Shown: positions 17,486-27,537, numbered from the stretch's first letter. The stretch is 64,000 nt of DNA from Cupriavidus gilardii (GCF_013314895.1 NZ_JABTYE010000001.1:124001-188000); one strand, 5' to 3'. Made by a program: numbers and translations. The notes: generated by a model not told the origin, from the letters alone.

Positions 17486-18493
17486 ATGAAAGCCATCGCC
17501 TACCTCCAGCACGGCCTGCCGATCGACGACCCGGCCGCGCTGATCGACGTCGATCTGCCGACGCCCGAACCCGGTCCGCGCGACCTGCTGGTGCAGGTGC
17601 GCGCCATCGCAGTCAACCCGGTCGATACCAAGGTCCGGGCCTCGTCCGCGGTCGCGGCCATGCGCGTGCTGGGCTGGGACGCGGTCGGCAAGGTCGTCCG
17701 CGTCGGCAGTGCGGTCACGCTGTTCGCGCCGGGCGACGACGTCTACTTCGCCGGCTCGATCACGCGCGCCGGCAGCAATGCGGAGTACTGCCTCGTCGAC
17801 GAACGCATCGCCGCACGCAAGCCAGCTTCGCTGTCGGACGCCGAAGCCGCGGCACTGCCGCTGACGACGATCACCGCGTGGGAACTGCTGTTCGACCGGC
17901 TGCGTGTTCCCGAGCACGGCGGCGCGGGCCAGCACCTGCTGATCGTTGGCGCCGGCGGCGGCGTCGGCTCGATCCTGACCCAGCTCGCGCGCCAGCTGAC
18001 CGGCCTGACCGTGATCGGCACGGCGTCGCGTCCGGAGACGCGCGACTGGGTGAAGTCGCTCGGCGCCCATCACGTCATCGACCACACCAGGCCCTTGCGT
18101 GAAGAACTGGAGCGCATCGGCGTGCCGCAGGTCGAGCATGTCGCCAGCCTGACCCACACCGGACAGCACTACCCGCAATTGATCGACGTGCTGGCGCCGC
18201 AGGGTCAGCTCGCCGTGATCGACGATCCGGCCACGCTCGACGTGATGCCGATGAAGCGCAAGTCGCTGTCGCTGCATTGGGAATTCATGTTCGCGCGGCC
18301 GATGTTCGAGACGCCGGACATGATCCGCCAGCACGAACTGCTGACCCGCGTCGCGCAACTGATCGACGCCGGCACGATCCGCACCACGCTTGGCGAGCAT
18401 TTCGGCACGATCAACGCCGCCAACCTGCGCCGCGCCCATGCGCTGATCGAGAGCGGCCGGGCGCGCGGCAAGGTGGTGCTCGAAGGGTTCTGA
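17486..18493 (+). CDS. Zinc-type alcohol dehydrogenase / quinone oxidoreductase family protein
   Basis: A 335-residue medium-chain dehydrogenase/reductase of the zinc-binding alcohol dehydrogenase family (YhfP/ZTA1-like branch). The GroES-like N-terminal domain carries LVQVRAIAVNPVDTKVR. The nucleotide-binding motif is LLIVGAGGGVGSILTQLAR (about residues 152-170). I do not see the zinc-ligand cysteine cluster of true alcohol dehydrogenases, so NADPH-dependent reduction of quinones or enals is more likely. It is divergent from the LysR gene, with 114 bases between, and is probably its target. Confidence 0.87.
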   Translation: MKAIAYLQHGLPIDDPAALIDVDLPTPEPGPRDLLVQVRAIAVNPVDTKVRASSAVAAMRVLGWDAVGKVVRVGSAVTLFAPGDDVYFAGSITRAGSNAEYCLVDERIAARKPASLSDAEAAALPLTTITAWELLFDRLRVPEHGGAGQHLLIVGAGGGVGSILTQLARQLTGLTVIGTASRPETRDWVKSLGAHHVIDHTRPLREELERIGVPQVEHVASLTHTGQHYPQLIDVLAPQGQLAVIDDPATLDVMPMKRKSLSLHWEFMFARPMFETPDMIRQHELLTRVAQLIDAGTIRTTLGEHFGTINAANLRRAHALIESGRARGKVVLEGF

Positions 18494-18571
18494 ACGCGGC
18501 GGCGGCGCATTCGCGCTGGAGCCCTTTGGGTTGCGTCGCCCGGCGCGATATCGGTAAGGGTAAGAGGCTCA

Positions 18572-18675
18572 TGTCGCCGAAACCGCAAAACGGCGACACG
18601 TCCGTCGCTCATGTCGTCGCCAGCGACATATGGCCGGAACGTGTCGTCAAAACGCGATTTTGTGCGACATGACAC
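18572..18675. promoter_or_regulatory. Cluster of TGTCG/CGACA inverted repeats
   Basis: Three successive dyads share the same half-sites. TGTCGCCG (18572) pairs with CGGCGACA (18591) across 11 bases. TGTCG (18612) pairs with CGACA (18624) across 7 bases. TGTCG (18642) pairs with CGACA (18665) across 18 bases. They fill the gap between the oxidoreductase gene and the M48 peptidase gene, ending about 110 bases before the peptidase ATG. Multiple operator sites for one regulator, or a set of hairpins, are both possible. I do not recognise the regulator. Confidence 0.45.
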
Positions 18676-18787
18676 CCAAGGGAGAGGCGAATGACGCACA
18701 CCACGTCAGACATCGCCCGCTACCGTCACGACGTTCCGCTGCCTATGCTGCTGGATTCTCCAGCACCACAGCACCGAAGGAATTGCC

Positions 18788-19564
18788 ATGATCTCAGCCA
18801 AGCCCGCCCGTCCTGCCCTATGCCTGAAGGCATCCCTGCTCGCTACCCTCACCGCCGCCCTGCTGGCCGGTTGCGCCGGCGCGAACATGCAGGGACTGAC
18901 GCAGGCCGGCGGCAGCCTGTTCACGGCCGCGACATTGACCGACGCCAACATCAAGACGCTGTCGGACCAGTCCTGTGCGGAGATGGACAAGAAGAACAAG
19001 ATCGCGGATCCGTCGAGCACCTATGGGCAGCGTCTGAGCAAGATCATGGCGGGTCTGCAGAATACCGGCCTGCCGCTCGATGCCAAGGTCTACGAGACCA
19101 AGGAGATCAACGCCTGGGCGATGGCCAACGGCTGCGTGCGCGTCTACAGCGGGCTGATGGACATGATGACCGACGACGAAGTGCGCGGCGTGGTCGGACA
19201 CGAGATTGGCCACGTCGCGCTCGGCCACACCAAGGCGGCAATGCAGGTGGCCTACGCGACCGCTGCCGCGCGCGGCGTGCTGGGGGCCGCAGGCAGCGCA
19301 ACGCTGAATGCGCTGTCGTCGTCGCAGTTGGGCGAGCTGGCCGAGACGCTGGTCAACTCGCAGTTCTCGCAGCGGCAGGAGACCGCGGCGGACGACTACT
19401 CCTTCGATCTGCTGACGAAGAACAAGTCCAATCGGGAGGCGCTGGTGACGGCCTTCCGCAAGATGGCGGCGCTCGACGGCGGACAGTCGAGCATGCTGAG
19501 CACCCACCCCGGTTCGCTGCAGCGCGCCCAGCATATCGAGGAGCGGCTGCGCAGCGGGAAGTAA
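18788..19564 (+). CDS. M48 family metallopeptidase, lipoprotein (LoiP-like)
   Basis: A 258-residue periplasmic zinc peptidase anchored as a lipoprotein. The signal peptide ends in LLAGC with the lipidated cysteine at residue 29. The zinc-binding HEIGH is at 138-142, and the third-ligand region is RQETAADDYSFD (about 196-207). The fold and length match the E. coli YggG/LoiP group, which help maintain outer-membrane proteins. The substrate is unknown. It is convergent with hutG; a stem-loop lies between them. Confidence 0.88.
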   Translation: MISAKPARPALCLKASLLATLTAALLAGCAGANMQGLTQAGGSLFTAATLTDANIKTLSDQSCAEMDKKNKIADPSSTYGQRLSKIMAGLQNTGLPLDAKVYETKEINAWAMANGCVRVYSGLMDMMTDDEVRGVVGHEIGHVALGHTKAAMQVAYATAAARGVLGAAGSATLNALSSSQLGELAETLVNSQFSQRQETAADDYSFDLLTKNKSNREALVTAFRKMAALDGGQSSMLSTHPGSLQRAQHIEERLRSGK

Positions 19565-19574
19565 TGTTGGCCTG

Positions 19575-19604
19575 CGATGAGAGACGGCATACGACGTCTC
19601 TCAT
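19575..19604. terminator. Stem-loop between convergent genes
   Basis: GATGAGAGAC (19575-19584) and GTCTCTCATC (19595-19604) are perfect 10-base arms around a 10-base loop, between the M48 gene and hutG, which converge here. No T-run follows on either strand, so it may work as a bidirectional barrier or an RNA 3'-end stabiliser rather than a classical terminator. Confidence 0.5.
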
Positions 19605-19636
19605 CCGGCCGATGTCATCGCAGCTTCAGTGCGATC

Positions 19637-20452
19637 TCAGCGCTTCTCGACAAAGGCCAGCACGGCCTCGAGCATCTGCCGCAGCGTCGGCTGCAGCTTG
19701 CCCGCCAGCGCCTCGTCGTAGTCGAACGGATACTGCTCGCGCATATAGGTGCATTGCGACAGCTCGAGCTGGATCGCATGCACGCCCTGCGCGGGCTGTC
19801 CGTATTGGCGCGTGATATAGCCGCCCTTGAAGCGGCCGTTCAGCACCGAGGTATAGCCCTGCGCTTCAGCGGCGATCTTCGCGACCTGGTCGGCCAGCGC
19901 GGCATCGCAGCTCGCGCCGTTGGCGGTCCCGAGATTGAAGTCGGGCAGCTTGCCGTCGAAAAAGCGTGGCAGCACCGAGCGGATCGAATGCGCGTCCCAC
20001 AGCGCGATCGTGCCGTGCTCGGCGCGCAGCCGCTGCAGTTCTCCGGTCAGGGCGTCGTGGTAAGGACGCCAGACCGCGTCGCGGCGCGCGAAGATTTCCG
20101 TCTCGTCCGGTCCTACGCCATTGGCGTACAGCGGCGTCTTGTCGAAGGTGTCGACCGGGCACAGCCCGGTGGTGTCCTGGCCGGGATAGAGATTGGCGTT
20201 GTCGGGCGGCCGATTCAGGTCCACGACATAGCGCGAATGCGTCGCCATCAGGACCGACGCGCCAAGCTCGCGCGCGAAGCCGTAGAGCCGGTCCATATGC
20301 CAGTCGGTGTCCGGCACAGTGCGCGCCTCGTCGGTCAGCCGGTCGGCGACCGACGGCGGCAGATAGGTGCCCACATGGGGCATCGAGATCAGCAGCGGGC
20401 GCGTGCCGCGCTGCAGCGTGAAGGCCGGGGTATCGGTGGAGAAGGAAGTCAT
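19637..20452 (-). CDS. hutG: N-formylglutamate deformylase
   Basis: A 271-residue zinc-dependent hydrolase that releases formate from N-formyl-L-glutamate, giving glutamate, the last step of the five-step histidine pathway. It contains PLLISMPHVGTYLP at the start and conserved acidic/histidine motifs including DTDWHMDRLYGFA, DLNRPPDN and LWDAHSIRS. Length matches the Pseudomonas enzyme. Its ATG overlaps the stop of a small repeat-bearing frame (20449-20652) that itself begins at the hutF stop, so coupling to hutF may pass through that frame. Confidence 0.92.
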   Translation of the reverse strand: MTSFSTDTPAFTLQRGTRPLLISMPHVGTYLPPSVADRLTDEARTVPDTDWHMDRLYGFARELGASVLMATHSRYVVDLNRPPDNANLYPGQDTTGLCPVDTFDKTPLYANGVGPDETEIFARRDAVWRPYHDALTGELQRLRAEHGTIALWDAHSIRSVLPRFFDGKLPDFNLGTANGASCDAALADQVAKIAAEAQGYTSVLNGRFKGGYITRQYGQPAQGVHAIQLELSQCTYMREQYPFDYDEALAGKLQPTLRQMLEAVLAFVEKR

Positions 20453-20652
20453 ATTGCTGCTACGAGTGGCATCGCCGCCGGCCGGTTGCTTGTTGCTTGT
20501 CGCTTGTCGCTTGTTGCGTGGTGCGCGTGGCCGGTGGCGATATCAAGGTTCGTGTGGAATGCGGTCCGCGGCGCCGGCGTGGCAGCCGTGTTGGTCGCCG
20601 TCATGGCCGCCGTTATGGTCGCCATAATGGCCGCCGTTATGGTCGCCGTCAC
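20449..20652 (-). other. Small repeat-containing open frame linking hutF and hutG
   Basis: A 67-codon frame opens with a GTG overlapping the hutF TGA (GTGA). It closes with a TGA overlapping the hutG ATG (ATGA), so it bridges both genes without a gap. Its first 24 residues are three copies of an eight-residue unit ([24 protein letters not shown]) encoded by a 24-base DNA repeat. The rest is low complexity and partly encoded by a 7-base repeat. I recognise no family. It may be a coupling spacer rather than a functional protein. Confidence 0.3.
20486..20520. repeat. 7-base tandem repeat (5 copies)
   Basis: Five consecutive 7-base units read TTGCTTG, TTGCTTG, TCGCTTG, TCGCTTG and TTGCGTG. They lie in the hutF-hutG spacer, about 35 bases upstream of the hutG start. 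Confidence 0.85.
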
Positions 20653-20654
20653 GG
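20593..20654. repeat. 24-base tandem repeat at the hutF 3' end
   Basis: Two near-identical 24-base units (20593-20616 and 20617-20640) differ at three bases (CCGTCATG versus CCATAATG). A partial third copy from 20641 runs into the hutF stop codon. On the minus strand they encode the eight-residue repeat of the small linking frame. Confidence 0.85.
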
Positions 20655-22040
20655 CGCCAGGAGGCTGGCGCGCGCACGGGCGAACGCGGCGCCCGCTTCG
20701 GCCTGCAAGGCATGGGCGCCGCGCTGCACGCGGCAGCGTCCCGCGCTGCGGACTTCCGCTAGTGTCTCATGGCCGTGGTTGGCGAACACATGCACGGCCA
20801 GCGCCTGCTCGCCGCGCAGGCCGGCCAGCGTGGGATGGCTGCCGTCGAGCACGACGAAGTCCGCCTGCTGACCGACGGCCAGGCCCGCGACCGCGCGGCT
20901 CGCGGCACGCGCTCCCCCGGCGACCGCATCGAGGTAGAGCCGGTCGGCTACCTGCGGATGCTGGCTGGAAGCCAGCACGTTGCGCTTCTGCAGTGCGAGC
21001 CGCTGCCCGTATTCGAACAAACGCAGCTCCTCGCTGACGCTGACGCTGGCATGGCTGTCCGAGCCGATCCCCCACGCCCCGCCCTGCTCCAGATACGGCG
21101 CAGCATCGAACACGCCGTCGCCCAGATTCGCTTCGGTGGTCGGACAGATGCCGGCCACCGCGCCGCTGTGCGCGAGGCGCCGACGCTCGTCCCAGTCCAG
21201 ATGGGTGGCATGCACCAGGCACCAGCGCGCATCGACGGGCGCATGGTCCAGCAGCCAATCGACCGGACGTTTGCCGCACCACGCCAGGCATTCGTCGACC
21301 TCGCGCTGCTGCTCGGCGATATGGATGTGCACCGGGGCGGTCGGGTCCATCGCATGCAGCCCGGCCACCGCCGCACGCAGGCTGTCGGGCGGCACCGCGC
21401 GCAGCGAATGTGGCGCGAGGCCAAGCCGTGCCGTTCCCGTGCAGGCAGGCGCCAGCCGCTGCAGCAGTGCCAGCATCGCGTCGGTCTCATGCAGGAAGCG
21501 GCGTTGCTCGGCCAGCGGCGGCTTCGGACCGAAGCCCGCGCTCTGGTACAGCACCGGCAGCAGCGTGATGCCGATGCCCGCGCGCTGCGCCGCGCGCAGC
21601 AGGCGCAGCGACATCTCGGCCGGATCGGCATACGGCGTGCCGTCGGCCTGGTGATGGACATACTGGAATTCGCAGACGCTCGTATAGCCCGCGCGCAGCA
21701 TCTCGATATAGAGCTGCGTGGCGATCGCCTCCAGCGTCTCGGGCGCCAGCCGCAGCGCGAAGCGGTACATCAACTCCCGCCAGCTCCAGAACGAATCGTC
21801 GGCCGCCGAGCGGAATTCGGTCAGGCCGGCGAAGCCGCGCTGGAACGCGTGCGAATGCAGATTGGTCATGCCGGGCAGCACCGGGCCCGCAGCGCGCGGC
21901 GTATCGGCAGCCGGCGTGGCGTCCGGCGTCACAGCGCTCAGCTTGCCGTCGGCATCCCAGCTCAGCAGCACATTGCTGGCCCAGCCGTCTGGCAGCAGCG
22001 CCTCGGCGGCGAACAGCGCTTGATCGGGGTCAGGCTTCAT
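20649..22040 (-). CDS. hutF: Formimidoylglutamate deiminase
   Basis: A 463-residue amidohydrolase that converts N-formimidoyl-L-glutamate to N-formyl-L-glutamate and ammonia. The TIM-barrel metal sites are visible: [10 protein letters not shown] (about residues 59-68), [14 protein letters not shown] and the [13 protein letters not shown] strand. Length matches HutF of Pseudomonas (about 453). The ATG at 22040 overlaps the hutI stop (ATGA). Together with hutG it defines the five-enzyme branch of histidine degradation that releases formate rather than formamide. Confidence 0.93.
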   Translation of the reverse strand: MKPDPDQALFAAEALLPDGWASNVLLSWDADGKLSAVTPDATPAADTPRAAGPVLPGMTNLHSHAFQRGFAGLTEFRSAADDSFWSWRELMYRFALRLAPETLEAIATQLYIEMLRAGYTSVCEFQYVHHQADGTPYADPAEMSLRLLRAAQRAGIGITLLPVLYQSAGFGPKPPLAEQRRFLHETDAMLALLQRLAPACTGTARLGLAPHSLRAVPPDSLRAAVAGLHAMDPTAPVHIHIAEQQREVDECLAWCGKRPVDWLLDHAPVDARWCLVHATHLDWDERRRLAHSGAVAGICPTTEANLGDGVFDAAPYLEQGGAWGIGSDSHASVSVSEELRLFEYGQRLALQKRNVLASSQHPQVADRLYLDAVAGGARAASRAVAGLAVGQQADFVVLDGSHPTLAGLRGEQALAVHVFANHGHETLAEVRSAGRCRVQRGAHALQAEAGAAFARARASLLAP

Positions 22041-23317
22041 TGCGAAACTCCTGCGGGTCCGGTGAACACGCGCCCCTGGCGTACCACCGCGGCCAGCGGG
22101 TTGCGGCCGAACCAGTAGGCCAGTTCGGCCGGCGAATCGATGCGCCACAGCGCGAAATCGGCGCCGCGTTCCGCTGCCAGCAGGCCGTGCCGATCGCTGG
22201 CGCCGAGGGCGCGCGCCGCGTGCGTCGTCACGCCGGCCAGCACCTCCGGGACCGTCATGCGGAACAGCGTGCAGGCCATATTCAGCATCAGCAGCAGCGA
22301 GGTCACGGGCGACGTGCCGGGATTATGGTCGGTCGACAGCGCGATCGGCACGCCGTACTGGCGCAGCAGCGCGATCGGGGGCAAATGCGTGTCGCGCAGG
22401 AAATAGTAGGCGCCGGGCAGCAGCACCGCCACCGTCCCCGCCTCGGCCATCGCGGCGACGCCGGCCTCGTCCAGATGCTCCAGATGATCGGCCGACAAGG
22501 CGCGATAGCGGGCCGCCAGCGCCGCGCCGCCGAGGTTGCTCAGTTGCTCGGCGTGCAGCTTCACTGGCAGGCCATGCCGGTGCGCGGCCTCGAACACGCG
22601 CTCGGTCTGCGCCGGCGAAAAGCCGATACCTTCGCAGAACGCGTCGACTGCATCGACCAGACCTTCCTGGGCCAGCGCCGACAGCATGGTGTCGCAGACC
22701 AGCGCGATGTAGTCGTCTGCGCGATTGGCGAATTCCGGCGGCAGCGCATGCGCGCCGAGGAACGTGGTATGGACCGCGACGCCGAAGGCCTTGCCGAGCC
22801 GGCGCGCGACGCGCAGCTGCTTGCGCTCCGTTTCCAGGTCGAGGCCGTAGCCCGACTTGATCTCGATGGCGGTGACGCCTTCCGCCAGCAGCGGCATCAG
22901 GCGCGTCACGGCCTGCGCGAACAGCGTGTCTTCGTCGGCGGCGCGCGTGGCCCGCACCGTCGATACGATGCCGCCGCCGGCGCGCGCGATCTCTTCGTAG
23001 CTGGCGCCGGCCAGCCGCATCGCGAACTCGTCGGCGCGCTGGCCGCCGTAGACCAGATGCGTGTGGCAATCGATCAGGCCCGGTGTGATCCACGCCCCGT
23101 TGGCATCGTGATGCGGCAGGCCGCGGTAAGCCTCGGGCAGATCGGCCTGCGTGCCAAGCCAGGCGATGCGGCCGCCCTCCACGACCAGTGCGGCATCGCG
23201 AATCGCGTTGGCCGGATCGGCGTCGGGCAACAGGTGGCAGCGATGCCAGACGCCGTCGGCCGACGGCGCGGCCGATACGCTGGCGTCGACAGCGAAGGCT
23301 TCAGCGGATTGCGTCAT
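22037..23317 (-). CDS. hutI: Imidazolonepropionase
   Basis: A 426-residue metal-dependent amidohydrolase that opens 4-imidazolone-5-propionate to N-formimidoyl-L-glutamate. Landmarks are the [16 protein letters not shown] metal site, [39 protein letters not shown] and [10 protein letters not shown]. The ATG at 23317 overlaps the hutD stop; a GTG one codon earlier is possible. It is the third step of the hut pathway and sits between hutD and hutF with overlaps on both sides. Confidence 0.94.
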   Translation of the reverse strand: MTQSAEAFAVDASVSAAPSADGVWHRCHLLPDADPANAIRDAALVVEGGRIAWLGTQADLPEAYRGLPHHDANGAWITPGLIDCHTHLVYGGQRADEFAMRLAGASYEEIARAGGGIVSTVRATRAADEDTLFAQAVTRLMPLLAEGVTAIEIKSGYGLDLETERKQLRVARRLGKAFGVAVHTTFLGAHALPPEFANRADDYIALVCDTMLSALAQEGLVDAVDAFCEGIGFSPAQTERVFEAAHRHGLPVKLHAEQLSNLGGAALAARYRALSADHLEHLDEAGVAAMAEAGTVAVLLPGAYYFLRDTHLPPIALLRQYGVPIALSTDHNPGTSPVTSLLLMLNMACTLFRMTVPEVLAGVTTHAARALGASDRHGLLAAERGADFALWRIDSPAELAYWFGRNPLAAVVRQGRVFTGPAGVSQ

Positions 23318-23991
23318 CACGTGGTTTCCCTATCGAAGGAGGACGGCTGCGGCGGTTGCGGTGGCTGCAACGACTGAGACGACTGCAGCTTGACGACGAG
23401 GCAGCGCGCGTCCTCGCCCTCGGCCCGCCAACGGAAGGCGCTGTCGGGCGGCAGCAGCATGCCGCTGCCGGCGGTCAGCACGTCGGCATCGGCCCTGCGC
23501 GCATCAGCGCATCGCCAGGTGCCGGCCAGCACGTACAGCACGACCGTCGTATCTGCGTGAATATCGGCGCTGTCGATGGCCGCGCCGGTGGAGGCCACAC
23601 TCGCGTGGCAGCTGCCGCGACGCGTCATCACGTTGAAGTCGCGCGTCGGCCCGCCGAGCAGCGTGGCATCGACCGTTGTCTCGCCGGCAAACGCGAACGG
23701 CTCGCCGACCGCCGACAGGCGGTGGTCGAAGCTGCCGTCGCGCGCGCGCAGGCGCACGCCGTCGCCGTCGAGCAGCACGATCTGCCGGTCGATGCCCGGA
23801 AACGCCGAGAACGGGCCATCGGCCGCGATGTCGGCGATGCTCAGGCGCCAGTCGAACGTGTCGAGCCCGGCGGCGGGCGGCCACGCGGCGATCTCGCGCG
23901 TGGTGCCGCCGCCGTTCTTCCACGGCATCGGCGTGAGCTCGGTCAGCGCAAAGCGCCGTCGTTGCAAGGATAGCGATGGCGCCGCGCTCAT
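23317..23991 (-). CDS. hutD: HutD family protein
   Basis: A 224-residue cupin-like protein of the HutD/Ves family, not an enzyme of the pathway. In Pseudomonas HutD is thought to limit hut operon expression, possibly by binding a pathway intermediate. The conserved start is [22 protein letters not shown], with [12 protein letters not shown] and [19 protein letters not shown] following. The ATG at 23991 overlaps the hutU stop. The C-terminus is a short glutamine/proline-rich tail ([10 protein letters not shown]) that looks dispensable. Confidence 0.88.
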   Translation of the reverse strand: MSAAPSLSLQRRRFALTELTPMPWKNGGGTTREIAAWPPAAGLDTFDWRLSIADIAADGPFSAFPGIDRQIVLLDGDGVRLRARDGSFDHRLSAVGEPFAFAGETTVDATLLGGPTRDFNVMTRRGSCHASVASTGAAIDSADIHADTTVVLYVLAGTWRCADARRADADVLTAGSGMLLPPDSAFRWRAEGEDARCLVVKLQSSQSLQPPQPPQPSSFDRETT

Positions 23992-25688
23992 GCGCGATCG
24001 ACCATCGGCAGGTTCAGGCCCTTCTCGCGCGCGCAGTCGATCGCGATGTCGTAGCCCGCATCGGCGTGGCGCATCACGCCGGTGGCCGGGTCGTTCCACA
24101 GCACGCGCTCGATGCGGCGTGCGGCCTCGTCGGTGCCGTCGCAGACGATCACCACGCCGCTATGCTGCGAGAAGCCCATGCCGACGCCGCCGCCATGGTG
24201 CAGGCTGACCCAGGTCGCACCGCCCGCGGTATTGAGCAGTGCGTTGAGCAGCGGCCAGTCGGAGACGGCGTCCGAGCCGTCCTTCATCGCCTCGGTTTCG
24301 CGGTTGGGCGAAGCCACCGAGCCGCAGTCCAGATGATCGCGGCCGATCACCACCGGCGCCTTCAGCTCGCCCGACTTGACCATCTCGTTGAAGGCCAGGC
24401 CCGCGCGATGGCGCTCGTCCAGTCCGACCCAGCAGATGCGCGCCGGCAGGCCCTGGAAGGCGATGCGCTCGCGCGCCATGTCGAGCCAGCGGTGCAGGTG
24501 CTTGTCCTCGGGGAACAGCTCCTTCATCTTGGCGTCGGTCTTGTAGATGTCCTCGGGATCGCCGGACAGCGCAACCCAGCGGAACGGCCCCTTGCCGCGG
24601 CAGAACAGCGGGCGGATATACGCCGGCACGAAGCCCGGGAAGTCGAAGGCGTTCTTGACGCCCTCGTCGAACGCGACCTGGCGGATATTGTTGCCGTAGT
24701 CCAGCGTCGGCACGCCCATCTGCTGGAAGGCCAGCATCGCCTTGACGTGTTCGACGATCGACGGGCGCGCCGCGGCCTCGACGGATTTCGGATCGGCCTT
24801 GCGCGCGGCTTCCCACTGCTCGACGGTCCAGCCGGCCGGCAGATAGCCGTTGACCAGATCGTGCGCCGAGGTCTGGTCGGTGACGATATCGGGCCGCATG
24901 CCGCCCGCCTGCGCGCGCTTGACCAGCTCGGGCACGATCTCGGCGGCATTGCCCAAAAGGCCGACCGAGATCGCCTGCTTGTTGGCGGTGGCCTCGGCAA
25001 TCATCGCCAGCGCCTCGTCCAGCGTGGTGGCCTTCTTGTCGAGATAGCGCGTACGGATGCGGAAATCGATGCGCGACTCCTGGCATTCGATCGCCAGCAC
25101 GCAGGCGCCGGCCAGCACGCCGGCCAGCGGCTGGGCGCCGCCCATGCCGCCCAGGCCCGCGGTGAGGATCCACTTGCCGGACAGATCGCCGCCGTAGTGC
25201 TGGCGGCCCGCCTCGACGAAGGTCTCATAGGTGCCCTGCACGATGCCTTGGGTGCCAATGTAGATCCACGAGCCCGCAGTCATCTGACCGTACATCATCA
25301 GGCCGGCGCGATCGAGCTCGTTGAACTTGTCCCAGTTGGCCCAGTGCGGCACCAGGTTGGAGTTGGCGATCAGCACGCGCGGCGCATCGGCATGGGTGCG
25401 GAATACGCCGACCGGCTTGCCCGACTGCACCAGCAGCGATTCGTCTTCACCGAGACGGCGCAGGCTGTCGAGGATCGCGTCGAAGCATTCCCAGTTGCGC
25501 GCGGCCTTGCCGATGCCGCCGTAGACCACCAGGTCCTGCGGGCGCTCGGCGACGTCGGGGTCCAGGTTGTTCTGGATCATGCGATAGGCGGCTTCGATCA
25601 GCCAGTTCTTGCAGTGCAGCTCGGTGCCGCGCGGCGCACGGATTTCGCGCTGGCCGCGGGCGAGGAATTGCTGTTCGTTGGCGTTCAT
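23988..25688 (-). CDS. hutU: Urocanate hydratase (urocanase)
   Basis: A 566-residue cytoplasmic enzyme that hydrates urocanate to 4-imidazolone-5-propionate using tightly bound NAD. The family is highly conserved and the whole length fits (about 557-560 residues). Visible blocks include [51 protein letters not shown] and [31 protein letters not shown] near the C-terminus includes the active-site region. The ATG at 25688 has GGAGAA upstream. A 235-base gap with two palindromes separates it from hutH. Confidence 0.96.
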   Translation of the reverse strand: MNANEQQFLARGQREIRAPRGTELHCKNWLIEAAYRMIQNNLDPDVAERPQDLVVYGGIGKAARNWECFDAILDSLRRLGEDESLLVQSGKPVGVFRTHADAPRVLIANSNLVPHWANWDKFNELDRAGLMMYGQMTAGSWIYIGTQGIVQGTYETFVEAGRQHYGGDLSGKWILTAGLGGMGGAQPLAGVLAGACVLAIECQESRIDFRIRTRYLDKKATTLDEALAMIAEATANKQAISVGLLGNAAEIVPELVKRAQAGGMRPDIVTDQTSAHDLVNGYLPAGWTVEQWEAARKADPKSVEAAARPSIVEHVKAMLAFQQMGVPTLDYGNNIRQVAFDEGVKNAFDFPGFVPAYIRPLFCRGKGPFRWVALSGDPEDIYKTDAKMKELFPEDKHLHRWLDMARERIAFQGLPARICWVGLDERHRAGLAFNEMVKSGELKAPVVIGRDHLDCGSVASPNRETEAMKDGSDAVSDWPLLNALLNTAGGATWVSLHHGGGVGMGFSQHSGVVIVCDGTDEAARRIERVLWNDPATGVMRHADAGYDIAIDCAREKGLNLPMVDRA

Positions 25689-25770
25689 GTTTGGTTCTCC
25701 TGCTTTGGTGGTGTCTCGTTCAGTGGGATCGAGCGGCGTCGGTATGCGGGCGCCGTTATCCTCTCCCCTG

Positions 25771-25796
25771 CCCCTCTCCCGCCTGCGGGAGAGGGG
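25771..25796. repeat. REP-like palindrome, copy 1
   Basis: A 26-base palindrome whose arms CCCCTCTCCCGC and GCGGGAGAGGGG flank a 2-base centre (one arm has a single shift). It lies in the hutH-hutU gap. The core resembles dispersed REP elements of proteobacteria; it could fold in mRNA and affect relative expression of hutH and hutU. Confidence 0.7.
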
Positions 25797-25848
25797 CATC
25801 CGGTCTGCCGGTGGTGACGCATTTCCTTGCCTGTCCCGCCGGTTTGCT

Positions 25849-25874
25849 CCCCTCTCCCGCTCGCGGGAGAGGGG
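25849..25874. repeat. REP-like palindrome, copy 2
   Basis: The arms CCCCTCTCCCGC and GCGGGAGAGGGG are perfectly complementary around TC. It is the same 26-base core as copy 1, 52 bases away in the hutH-hutU gap. Both copies are flanked on the outer side by further C/T- or G/A-rich tracts, as in paired REP elements. Confidence 0.75.
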
Positions 25875-25923
25875 CCGGGGGAGAGGGCAGCAGCCGCGCA
25901 AACAGCCACCGGCATTTCCTTGA

Positions 25924-27516
25924 TCACTGCGCTTCGCCCTGCGCGGGCAGCACCGCGCGCACGGCCTGCGGCCAGCCTGCGCCGGCGTCGCCCTGCAGCA
26001 CCCACTGCTTCATCGCTTCGATATCGGGCGCCAGATAGCGGTCGACCTCGACGAAATCGACGCGCTCGCGGATGCGGGCCAGTTCGGTCTCGATCAGCGG
26101 CGAGGACTTCAGCGGGCGATGGAATTCGATGCCCTGCGCGGCGGCCATCGCTTCGATTCCGACGATGACGGCGGTGTTCTCCGCCATATCGCCGAGCCGG
26201 CGCGCACCGTAGGTGGCCATCGACACATGGTCTTCCTGGTTGGCCGAGGTCGGCAGGCTGTCGACGCTGGACGGATGCGCCAGCGACTTGTTCTCGGACG
26301 CCAGCGCCGCGGCGGTGACCTGCGCGATCATGAAGCCCGAATGCAGGCCGCCGTCGCGCACCAGGAAGGGCGGCAGGCCCGACAGGCCGGTGTCGAGCAG
26401 CAGCGCCAGGCGGCGCTCCGAGATCGCGCCGATCTCGGCCAGCGCCAGCGCGATGATGTCGGCGGCGAAGGCCACCGGCTCGGCGTGGAAGTTGCCGCCG
26501 GAAACCACGTCGCCCTGCTCGGAAAACACCAGCGGGTTGTCCGACGCGGCGTTGGCCTCGATCTGCAGCACGCGCGCGGCGTGGCGCAGATTGTCCAGGC
26601 AAGCGCCCATCACCTGCGGCTGGCACCGGATCGAATACGGGTCCTGCACGCGGCCGCATTCGCGATGCGAGTCGACGATCTCGCTGCCGGCCAGCAGCTC
26701 GCGCACCGCGCCGGCGACCGCGATCTGGCCGGCCTGGCCCCGCGCCGCGTGGATGCGGGCGTCGAACGGCTTGACCGAGCCCTTGATGGCTTCGAGCGAC
26801 AGCGCGCCCGCCACCAGGCCGGCGGCGAACGCGTCCTCGGCGGCGAACAGGCCGGCCAGCGCCAGCGCGGTCGACACCTGGGTGCCGTTCAGCAGCGCGA
26901 GGCCTTCCTTGGGTCCGAGCTCGAACGGCTTCAGGCCGGCATGCGCCAGCGCTTCGATGGCCGGCAGACGGCGGCCATCGACGATCGCCTCGCCGACGCC
27001 GATCAGCGTGCACGACAGATGCGCCAGCGGTGCCAGGTCGCCCGACGCGCCCACCGAGCCCTTGGCCGGGATGCACGGCGTGACGCCGTGGTTGGCCAGC
27101 GCCAGCAGCGCCTCGATCAACTCGGGCCGCACACCGGAATGGCCGCGTGCGAGACTGACGGCCTTGGTCGCCAGGATCAGGCGCACCGTATCTTCAGGCA
27201 GATCGCGGCCGGTGCCCACGCTGTGCGAGAGCACCAGGTTGCGCTGCAGTTCGGCCAGCTTGTCGTGCGGGATGCGGGTGTTGGCCAGCTTGCCGAAACC
27301 GGTATTGATTCCGTAGACCACCGCGTTGGTGTCGACGATCTGCTGGACGGTGGCCTGCGCGGCGCGGACGTCGGCCCAGGCGGAATCCGCCATGGCCAGT
27401 TGCACCTCGCCGCGATAGATGCGACGCAGTTCGGCCAGGGTCACCTCGCCGGGATTCAGGGTCAGCGTCGGGCGGGATTGGGATGCGGCGTGTTGCGCGG
27501 TGTGTTGCGTTGTCAT
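25924..27516 (-). CDS. hutH: Histidine ammonia-lyase
   Basis: A 530-residue lyase that removes ammonia from L-histidine to give urocanate, the committed step. The Ala-Ser-Gly triad that cyclises into the MIO electrophile lies in [14 protein letters not shown] (about residues 153-166). [11 protein letters not shown] at the start and [10 protein letters not shown] and NPLVFSEQG further on are family blocks. Length is slightly above the usual 510 because of an N-terminal Thr/Gln/His-rich extension of about 15 residues. A HutC-type operator lies nine bases upstream of the ATG. Confidence 0.95.
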   Translation of the reverse strand: MTTQHTAQHAASQSRPTLTLNPGEVTLAELRRIYRGEVQLAMADSAWADVRAAQATVQQIVDTNAVVYGINTGFGKLANTRIPHDKLAELQRNLVLSHSVGTGRDLPEDTVRLILATKAVSLARGHSGVRPELIEALLALANHGVTPCIPAKGSVGASGDLAPLAHLSCTLIGVGEAIVDGRRLPAIEALAHAGLKPFELGPKEGLALLNGTQVSTALALAGLFAAEDAFAAGLVAGALSLEAIKGSVKPFDARIHAARGQAGQIAVAGAVRELLAGSEIVDSHRECGRVQDPYSIRCQPQVMGACLDNLRHAARVLQIEANAASDNPLVFSEQGDVVSGGNFHAEPVAFAADIIALALAEIGAISERRLALLLDTGLSGLPPFLVRDGGLHSGFMIAQVTAAALASENKSLAHPSSVDSLPTSANQEDHVSMATYGARRLGDMAENTAVIVGIEAMAAAQGIEFHRPLKSSPLIETELARIRERVDFVEVDRYLAPDIEAMKQWVLQGDAGAGWPQAVRAVLPAQGEAQ

Positions 27517-27524
27517 TGTATGGT

Positions 27525-27537
27525 CCTGTCTATACAG
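27525..27537. promoter_or_regulatory. HutC operator in front of hutH
   Basis: CCTGTCTATACAG contains TGTCTATACA, an exact fit to the GT-n-TA-n-AC core known for HutC-subfamily GntR operators. It lies between hutC and hutH, just before the hutH start, where repression would block the enzyme genes. Confidence 0.75.
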
